Part shown: positions 58,637 through 64,000 of the stretch, one piece after another
How positions within the stretch are numbered: position 1 is the first letter of the stretch
How the letters are laid out: every line of letters starts with the position of its first letter
Source: Chelatococcus sambhunathii
GTDB lineage: Bacteria > Pseudomonadota > Alphaproteobacteria > Rhizobiales > Beijerinckiaceae
Assembly: GCF_001418005.1 (NCBI RefSeq)
Contig: NZ_LIOL01000004.1
Span: 62,001 to 126,000 of the forward strand
Direction: 5' to 3'
Length of the DNA: 64,000 nucleotides
Notes under the pieces: model-generated
Told to the model about the DNA's origin: nothing
Database searches by the model: none
The model's input: only the letters and a program-made list of their open reading frames with translations
Made by a program: the position numbers and the translations under genes

Positions 58637-59206
58637 GTCGCTTCCTTTCCTTGCTGGGTGACTGGGTATCGTGCCAGGCCCGACGTCGGCCTGCGTGGCA
58701 AGCCGCTTCGCCCGCTCCTCGACGCGCTCGACCCGGCGGCGCCAGCCGCGGCCGAAGACGTGGAAATGGCGCAGCCGCTCCAGAAAGCCGAGGCGCGCGG
58801 CGCAGTAGCGATCGATGAGAAGGTGCGGCACCTGCGCCTCGACCGCCGCGAGCGTCACCGGCCCGATGCGGCCGTCCACGGTGACGCCCGCTGCCTGCTG
58901 CAGCAGGCGGACAGCGCGGGCGGGGCCGGAGTTGACGGCGGTGTCGAAGACAGCGAGATCGATGCCGGCGGGCAGTTCGTCGGCGCGCACGGCGTGCCAG
59001 TAGTGCTCGCGGTAGATCACCGCCGCCTCGTGCCGGGTCAGCGCCATCACCTCGGCAATGGCGACATCACGGCCGCGCGCCCGTTTCAGCGCCGCCCGCG
59101 TGATGCCGAACTTGGTGGCGCCGCCGGGATCGAACGGATGGTTGACGTAGCCTCCCTCGAAGCCGAGGACGGCCTCGAGGGCTTCGTCGAAACTCGCGAT
59201 GGCCAT
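58427..59206 (-). CDS. GH108 lysozyme fused in frame to a holin-like membrane domain
   Basis: A 259-residue reading frame with no internal stop. Residues 1-100 are a glycoside hydrolase 108 muramidase, with the motif GFEGGYVNHPFDPGGATKFG (residues 15-34) and Glu17 as the expected catalytic acid. Residues 100-175 resemble the associated peptidoglycan-binding domain (VTVDGRIGPVTLAAV). From residue 191 a separate-looking segment, MSDTKSIFTSRTVWANAV, carries two hydrophobic stretches as in gene-transfer-agent release holins. A strong Shine-Dalgarno sequence precedes Met191, so a separate 69-residue holin may also be made. It lies just downstream of the GTA tail genes and probably serves cell lysis and particle release. 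Confidence 0.82.
   Translation of the reverse strand: MAIASFDEALEAVLGFEGGYVNHPFDPGGATKFGITRAALKRARGRDVAIAEVMALTRHEAAVIYREHYWHAVRADELPAGIDLAVFDTAVNSGPARAVRLLQQAAGVTVDGRIGPVTLAAVEAQVPHLLIDRYCAARLGFLERLRHFHVFGRGWRRRVERVEERAKRLATQADVGPGTIPSHPARKGSDMSDTKSIFTSRTVWANAVGMAAILLSLFGVETDGVDTGALTDALLQIVAGVSFVASTVFRVMATNRLER
58641..58652 (-). promoter_or_regulatory. Strong internal ribosome binding site within the lysozyme-holin frame
   Basis: On the minus strand AAGGAAAGGAAG lies 4 bases before ATG 58636. It is stronger than the binding sites of most genes in the window and is placed correctly for independent start of the holin segment. Confidence 0.65.
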
Positions 59207-59240
59207 GGCCGTATCTCGCAAAAGGCGGTCCCGGGAAAGC

Positions 59241-62200
59241 TCAGCGCACGTCGATTTCGCCGCGCCGGGCAAAGCCGCGGCCGACGACGGCGCTGAGCTG
59301 GGCGACGGCGATATCGAGACGGTGCTGAGGACCGCCGAAGTCCGCCAGTTCCTGCTCCGCCGCGTAGAAGACACGCTGCTCGGCTGTGCGCAGTCGGCGC
59401 ACGAGTTCGCCATCCCGGAACAGGTCGATCTCGTAGGCCTCAACATCCTCGCCGAGCGGCACCTCGACGAGTTCCCACCCGTCGCCGTTGGAGCGCGTGC
59501 GCCTGATGAAGGAGATCACGATACCCTCGGCCATGCGCCGCGCCTTCAGGTGCACCGGCGCGAAGGGCCGCAGCGCGAGATCGGTCGCCCCCGCGCCGAA
59601 GGCAGCATAGGCAGGATCGCCGTGATCGAGCGTTGCCGGGCCGGCGCGGTAGTAGGCAAAGCGGCCAATGTCATCGAGGCGGCTCGTCAGCGGCACGAGG
59701 GCACGATCGAGGAGCACGACCGTCGCGCCAGCAGGCACGGTCCTCGCCGCCAGAAGGTCGGAGCCGGCGAGCCCGCGCAGGAGACAGCCAATGCGGTACA
59801 CATCGGCATCGATCAGTTCGACCTCGGCTGCGGCGATGATTTCCCAGGCACCATCCGGGCCGCGCACGGCCATGAGGTTCGCTCCGGACAGGGCCGCGCC
59901 TTCGCCGACGCTGGTGAGGACGCCCCCGCCGAGCCGCATGGTCAGCCGGTTCTGCCGGTCCCAGCGCCAGACCGGGCCGGCCGGCAGCGGGTCGATCGTC
60001 TCGCCGATGACGGCAGGAAGATCCGCCGCCAGGTGTGGCGCAAAGCTCGCTCCGTCGCTCGACCGCCAGACGGCCACCTGCCCCGGCCACGGATCGGCGA
60101 CGGCGGCGAGATATTGCAGAACCGGCGGGTCCTGCATCGCCGCCGGCAGGTCGAGCACCACGACATGCGGTCGGCCGGGCAGCACCGGCGGCGGTTTTCC
60201 CGGCAAGGGCTGGAAGACGGCCGGCAGGGAGAAGACGGATGGCTCCAGCCTACGGGCCGCCGCGCGCCGGGCCGTGCCGTCTGTGAGCCTGGTGATCTGG
60301 TAGGTGCGCGGCGCCGGCGCCGTCGGCAGGGCGACGATATCACCGACTTCGAGGCCGGCGAGCCGCGGCGAGAGCGAGAACTCCGCGCTCTCGCGCCCCA
60401 CCCACAGGTCCTGCAGCCAGACCTCGGCGAGGCGGGCCGCTTCGCTTGCGCGCGTGACCAGCGCCAAGTCCGCGCTCGCCTCGCGCTCACTTTCCCCGGC
60501 AAGCCGGCGCGACCGGGCGGCAGCACGGCGGAAGTCGCGCTCGCTGTCGCTATAACCAATACGCACCTCGCGCGGCAGTTCCGTCTCCTGCTGGCGGTGC
60601 AGGACGATGAGGGCGCCGTTCTCGTCCGGCACCAGATCGTCTTCCCCGAGGGTCGCCGCCACGCGACGCGCATGCATAGCGAAACGCAGCACGCCGCCGC
60701 TCGCCAGCGCATCGAACCCGAAGGCCTGCGCCAACGGCTCCAGCACCTGCCGGACCGCCATCGTCCGGTCGACGACATAGCCGTCGACCATGCCGTCGAT
60801 GTCGAGCCGCTGTGGCAGATTGACGGAGAAGTCGCGCAAAACGGCGGCGACCAGCCTGTCGAGCGGCACGCTCTCCAACCGTCCCGTCAGCCAATGGCCG
60901 GTCTGCCAGTTGTGCCCGTCGGACCAAACGCCGGTGAGTTCGGGAAAGGCGGGGAAAGGCCGAGCGTCCCAGGCCCAGACGAAGGCATGGCCGGGCGCGA
61001 CCATGGTGCCGCCGTAGACCGGCGAGAGCGGGTTGGCCTCTCCCGGCGCGCCATAGACGGCGAGCATCGCCTCGACCCCGCGGACCTGGATGAGGTCGTC
61101 GCGCCCGCCCGAGGAGAACGGCGGGCGCCCGCCGTCGATGGACTTCGGATCGGGAAAGACGTTCGGCGCATTGGTGCCCTTGTCGACGGCGGGCACGCCG
61201 AGCTCCGTCAGCCAGACGGGCTTGGCGCCCGGCTGCCAGGCGGTGCGGCCGGTCTCGACGCCGTTGACGCGCTCGACGTGTTCATTCGCCCACCAGCCGG
61301 CCAGATCCTTCTGCCGGAACAGCCACGGCTTGCCGTAGGCGCCGTCCGTGATGGGGCTGCGGCGCTGGGAGATGCGATCCGCCTCGCTCGCGTAATACCA
61401 GTCGTAGGCCTCGCCGGCGGTGAGCCGTCCGCGCAGGTAGTCGCGGTCATAGATGGCACGCGCCTCTCCCGCGTCGGCATGGTCGGTGCCGTCGCGCCAG
61501 TCGCTCAGCGGCGGGTAGAAATCGATGCCCACCGCGTCGATGGCGGGCGAGGCCCAGAGCGGATCGAGCGGGAAGCGCACCTCCCTGCCGTCGTCGCGCA
61601 CATGGGCGCCGTATTCCGTCCAGTCCGCCGCATAGGTGATGGCGGTGCCCGGGCCGACGACCGCGCGCACCGCTTCGGCCAATGCGATCAGCGCGGATGT
61701 CGCCGGATAGTGGCCCGAGGCGGCGCTCAGCCGCGTCAGGCTCACGAGCTCCGAGCCGATGACGAAGCCTTTGACGCCGCCCGCCGCCACCGCGAGATGG
61801 GCATAATGCAGGATCTGCCGGCGCAGGGACCACTGCGGCGGCCCTTGGTAGGAGATGGCGTCTCCCGAACGGGCGAAATGCTGCGGCTGGGCATGGCCGA
61901 AGAAGGCCTCAACCTGTGCCGAGACGGCGGGACTGCCGTCCGGCGATCCCGGCCGGCCCGGGGCCGGGTGGCACGTGAGGCGCCCGCGCCAGGGATAGGC
62001 CGGTTGCCCGGCGGCGCCCGTCCAGGGATCGGGCAGGCCGTTGCCGGCCGGCACGTCCATCATGATGAACGGATAGAGCACGACCTCGAGACCGCGCGCC
62101 TTGAGGTGACGGATGAGGGCGATCACACTGTCGTCCGACGGCGTGCCGCCATAGGCCGGCCGGCCGTTCACATGGCTGACAAGACGCGCCGCCTCGCGCG

Positions 62201-63170
62201 TGAGCGAAGAGACCCGCCACGGGAGCTGGCCGCGCCCGTCCTCGGTCGCCTTGGCCGCCGTCTCGACGCGCGGCGCAATGGTGCAGGAGCCGACGCGCAG
62301 GTCGTCGCCGAACCAGCTGACGACGAGCGCGACGCGCTCGAGGTTGGGGCACAGCGCTGTCAGCATGTCGAGCGAGGCGACCACATCCACGCTGTTCATC
62401 AGCTGGTGGCGGTTCTCCGAGCGCGACGCGCCGAAGCCGAGCACCTGCGTGACATGGCCCGGCATGTAGCCGAACTCGCTCGCCGCCGGGATGAGGTTGA
62501 CCGCCCGGATGGCGCTGCCGAGCCCCTCGACCGGCCGCACCACCTCGAAGGAGAATTGCGGAATGCGGTTGCCGTAGGCAGCGAGCGGCAGGTGGTCGAA
62601 GACGACATAGGCAAGGCCGCGGTAGGCGGGCGCGTTCGCCGCGCCTTCCTTGGCGATGATGAGCGGGTCGGGTGTCTGGCTCTCGCTGCCGCGGTGGACG
62701 CGCATGTTGACCCGCGCAAGGTCGATTTCCTTGCCGTCCGCCCAGGCGCGGCGAATGTAGGCGACAGGCCCCTCGCACAGGCCGATCGCGATATTGGCGT
62801 AGTAGCTGTAGGTCGTCTCGATCGTTGTCGTCTTCGGGGGCGACCCCTTGCCGCCGGACGAAGGGGTGCGCGTCACGGTGGTGACCGCCTCCTCCTTCAG
62901 GCGCGTCGCCCAGATGAGCTGCCCGCCGACGCGGGCCCGGCCGTAGACGCGGGGAATGGGCGCGCCTTCGGTCGAGGTGATGCCGTCGACATCCTGAAGG
63001 CGCGGCCCTTCCACCACACGCCGCGTGCCGCCGCCGGTGCGCGAGAGGAGCGCGCCGTCGATGGCGGCCCCGGCGAGGCCGCCGAGCGCCCGCCCGACCA
63101 TGGCGCCGACGGGCCCGCCGACGAGCCCGCCCAGAGCGGCACCGGCAACCTGCAGGACGATCGTGGCCAT
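59241..63170 (-). CDS. GTA baseplate multidomain protein / host specificity protein (RcGTA g15-like)
   Basis: A 1309-residue structural protein of the gene transfer agent tail tip. The N-terminus is a glycine-rich helical stretch (LQVAGAALGGLVGGPVGAMV). A phage-tail domain follows, then the GTA TIM-barrel domain at about residues 300-620, recognisable by DAVGIDFYPPLSDWRDG, IYDRDYLRGRLTAGEAYDWY and KPVWLTELGVPAVDKG. Further tail and beta-rich domains end with a region holding WELVEVPLGEDVEAYEI. It is full length for the family. Its ATG shares one base with the stop of the NlpC/P60 gene. An earlier ATG at 63221 is in frame but lies inside that gene. Confidence 0.93.
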   Translation of the reverse strand: MATIVLQVAGAALGGLVGGPVGAMVGRALGGLAGAAIDGALLSRTGGGTRRVVEGPRLQDVDGITSTEGAPIPRVYGRARVGGQLIWATRLKEEAVTTVTRTPSSGGKGSPPKTTTIETTYSYYANIAIGLCEGPVAYIRRAWADGKEIDLARVNMRVHRGSESQTPDPLIIAKEGAANAPAYRGLAYVVFDHLPLAAYGNRIPQFSFEVVRPVEGLGSAIRAVNLIPAASEFGYMPGHVTQVLGFGASRSENRHQLMNSVDVVASLDMLTALCPNLERVALVVSWFGDDLRVGSCTIAPRVETAAKATEDGRGQLPWRVSSLTREAARLVSHVNGRPAYGGTPSDDSVIALIRHLKARGLEVVLYPFIMMDVPAGNGLPDPWTGAAGQPAYPWRGRLTCHPAPGRPGSPDGSPAVSAQVEAFFGHAQPQHFARSGDAISYQGPPQWSLRRQILHYAHLAVAAGGVKGFVIGSELVSLTRLSAASGHYPATSALIALAEAVRAVVGPGTAITYAADWTEYGAHVRDDGREVRFPLDPLWASPAIDAVGIDFYPPLSDWRDGTDHADAGEARAIYDRDYLRGRLTAGEAYDWYYASEADRISQRRSPITDGAYGKPWLFRQKDLAGWWANEHVERVNGVETGRTAWQPGAKPVWLTELGVPAVDKGTNAPNVFPDPKSIDGGRPPFSSGGRDDLIQVRGVEAMLAVYGAPGEANPLSPVYGGTMVAPGHAFVWAWDARPFPAFPELTGVWSDGHNWQTGHWLTGRLESVPLDRLVAAVLRDFSVNLPQRLDIDGMVDGYVVDRTMAVRQVLEPLAQAFGFDALASGGVLRFAMHARRVAATLGEDDLVPDENGALIVLHRQQETELPREVRIGYSDSERDFRRAAARSRRLAGESEREASADLALVTRASEAARLAEVWLQDLWVGRESAEFSLSPRLAGLEVGDIVALPTAPAPRTYQITRLTDGTARRAAARRLEPSVFSLPAVFQPLPGKPPPVLPGRPHVVVLDLPAAMQDPPVLQYLAAVADPWPGQVAVWRSSDGASFAPHLAADLPAVIGETIDPLPAGPVWRWDRQNRLTMRLGGGVLTSVGEGAALSGANLMAVRGPDGAWEIIAAAEVELIDADVYRIGCLLRGLAGSDLLAARTVPAGATVVLLDRALVPLTSRLDDIGRFAYYRAGPATLDHGDPAYAAFGAGATDLALRPFAPVHLKARRMAEGIVISFIRRTRSNGDGWELVEVPLGEDVEAYEIDLFRDGELVRRLRTAEQRVFYAAEQELADFGGPQHRLDIAVAQLSAVVGRGFARRGEIDVR

Positions 63171-63613
63171 CAGTCGGTCACTCCTGGAAAGCGGAAGGCG
63201 AAGGCGAGATGGCGCCGCCACCAGCCGCTCAGCGGCACCTCGGCGACGGCGGCGCCGTCATGGGCATGCACCATGCCCGCAGCATTCGTCATGATGGCCG
63301 CATGCTTGGCCGGCAGATGCGCGCGCCAGCGGAAGAGGAGGACATCGCCCGCGCCGGCATCCGCAGGGGCGATGCGGATGAAATGGCGCTCGCCGGCCTC
63401 GGCCATCATCTCGCGCAGGCCGGCCTCGGCCCAGTCGGGCGCATAAGGCGGCACCGCCTCGGGCTCTTGCCCCACCACCTCGCGCCAGACACCGCGCACG
63501 AGGCCGAGGCAGTCGCAGCCGATGCCCTTGAGCGATGCCTGGTGGCGGTAGGGCGTGCCGATCCAGCCGCGCGCCGCGGCGACGATGGCGGCCCGGGCGA
63601 CGCCCCCGCTCAT
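63170..63613 (-). CDS. NlpC/P60 peptidoglycan peptidase of the GTA tail (RcGTA g14-like)
   Basis: A 147-residue cysteine peptidase. The catalytic Cys is in GIGCDCLGLVRGVWRE (residues 31-46; the second Cys of CDC fits the family position), and the catalytic His in PAKHAAIMT (about residue 103), with HAHDG soon after. GWIGTPYRHQAS is the standard N-terminal motif. It probably opens the recipient cell wall during DNA delivery. It overlaps the DUF2163 gene by 4 bp and the g15-like gene by 1 bp. Confidence 0.93.
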   Translation of the reverse strand: MSGGVARAAIVAAARGWIGTPYRHQASLKGIGCDCLGLVRGVWREVVGQEPEAVPPYAPDWAEAGLREMMAEAGERHFIRIAPADAGAGDVLLFRWRAHLPAKHAAIMTNAAGMVHAHDGAAVAEVPLSGWWRRHLAFAFRFPGVTD

Positions 63614-64000
63614 CGAAAGAAGCTCCCGCCGTCATGCCCCTCGCCCTCGCGCGGATAGGTGACGACGAAGTCGTTGCCCGGCATGTGGGGGAAACCCCGG
63701 AAGTTGACGGTGTTGGAGAAGCGGTCCCGGCAGGTGGCATGGCGCTTGTCGCAGCCCGCCGTCACCGTAAAGGCGTCGCCCTCGCCGATGGTCGCCGGCG
63801 CCGCGTGCCAGAGCGTCAGGAGATGCACCCCTTGGTCACGGCGATGGTGCTTGACCTCCACGGCGGCACCGGCGTTGGCGCCGCCCGTCCAGACCAGCCG
63901 CCCGCCGGTGAACCAGCCGTCGGCATGGTCGCCGAGGTCGCGCGCCTGCACCACGAGGCGCCCGTCCGTCGCCGTCACGGCGCCTTCGGCCCGGAAGGCC
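63610..64000 (-). CDS. DUF2163 baseplate hub protein of the GTA (RcGTA g13-like), 5' part outside window
   Basis: The last 130 or so codons of a gene that enters from the right edge; the frame is open to base 64000, so the N-terminal part is missing. The C-terminal signature GCDKRHATCRDRFSNTVNFR, followed by GFPHMPGNDFVVTYP, is diagnostic of the DUF2163/TIGR02218 family. Two or more of its Cys residues probably bind an Fe-S cluster or zinc, as in related tail hub proteins. It ends with a 4-bp overlap (ATGA) into the NlpC/P60 gene. Confidence 0.9.
   Translation of the reverse strand, partial: AFRAEGAVTATDGRLVVQARDLGDHADGWFTGGRLVWTGGANAGAAVEVKHHRRDQGVHLLTLWHAAPATIGEGDAFTVTAGCDKRHATCRDRFSNTVNFRGFPHMPGNDFVVTYPREGEGHDGGSFFR

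Noticed and set aside
59199-63446. A 1415-residue plus-strand frame opposite the GTA baseplate gene
   Set aside because: The minus strand holds the recognisable GTA protein with TIM-barrel motifs. The plus frame is Arg/Gly/His-rich and lacks a ribosome binding site.
58427-64000. A prophage remnant
   Set aside because: The gene types and order match the alphaproteobacterial gene transfer agent, and no integrase, repressor or att site is visible. The part beyond the window could change this view.

Overview
The window is very GC-rich (about two thirds G+C by eye), almost fully coding, and reads as a chromosomal segment of an alphaproteobacterium, most likely of the Hyphomicrobiales (Rhizobiales). 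The grounds are a ccmI-E-F-H (cycHJKL-type) cytochrome c maturation operon beside a FeuPQ-like two-component system, a PleC/DivJ-type sensor kinase, an RcGTA-like gene transfer agent tail region, REP elements of the rhizobial 'MAGLVPAIHA' type, and GlnE. No rRNA, tRNA, CRISPR array, insertion sequence or replication origin was found.

Layout. 1-5,133: cobalamin genes (cobT truncated at the left edge, cobS divergent), a membrane aspartic protease, a TSUP transporter, a thioesterase and dusA. 5,134-7,013: a low-density stretch with an unknown 110-residue protein, an I78 protease-inhibitor lipoprotein and a secreted cysteine-rich protein resembling SUEL-type lectins. 7,175-11,594: a nitrilase-family amidase and two azoreductase/LysR divergent pairs. 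11,594-18,662: a five-gene sugar uptake and catabolism operon ending in a strong intrinsic terminator, with a divergent LacI regulator and two operators between them. 18,896-19,945: VOC and MarR proteins. 20,041-24,955: a complete tetronate (L-threonate type) pathway: ltnD-otnI on one strand, lacI-otnK-otnC on the other, with two operators between. 24,962-28,610: IclR regulator, two c-type cytochromes, enoyl-CoA hydratase, KDG-kinase-like protein. 28,681-33,577: xdhABC. 33,794-42,563: galM, a small lipoprotein, gloA, a long cation efflux protein, pepN and a PAS histidine kinase. 42,564-46,656: REP/REPIN elements around a GIY-YIG protein, then glnE. 46,657-58,343: HK, RR and DegP protease; M20 peptidase; ccm operon; FeuN/P/Q-like trio. 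58,427-64,000: end of a gene transfer agent cluster (DUF2163, NlpC/P60, giant baseplate protein, lysozyme-holin).

How the genes work together. Two catabolic islands share one design: a LacI gene divergent from its operon, with two operator half-palindromes whose centres are exactly 32 bp apart (about three helical turns). The tetronate island encodes oxidation, isomerisation, phosphorylation and decarboxylation to dihydroxyacetone phosphate but no transporter. The ccm operon makes the machinery needed by the two c-type cytochromes in the window. The most unusual items are the in-frame lysozyme-holin fusion with a strong internal ribosome binding site, the SUEL-like secreted protein, the repeat element translated within XdhB, and the REPIN-flanked GIY-YIG gene.
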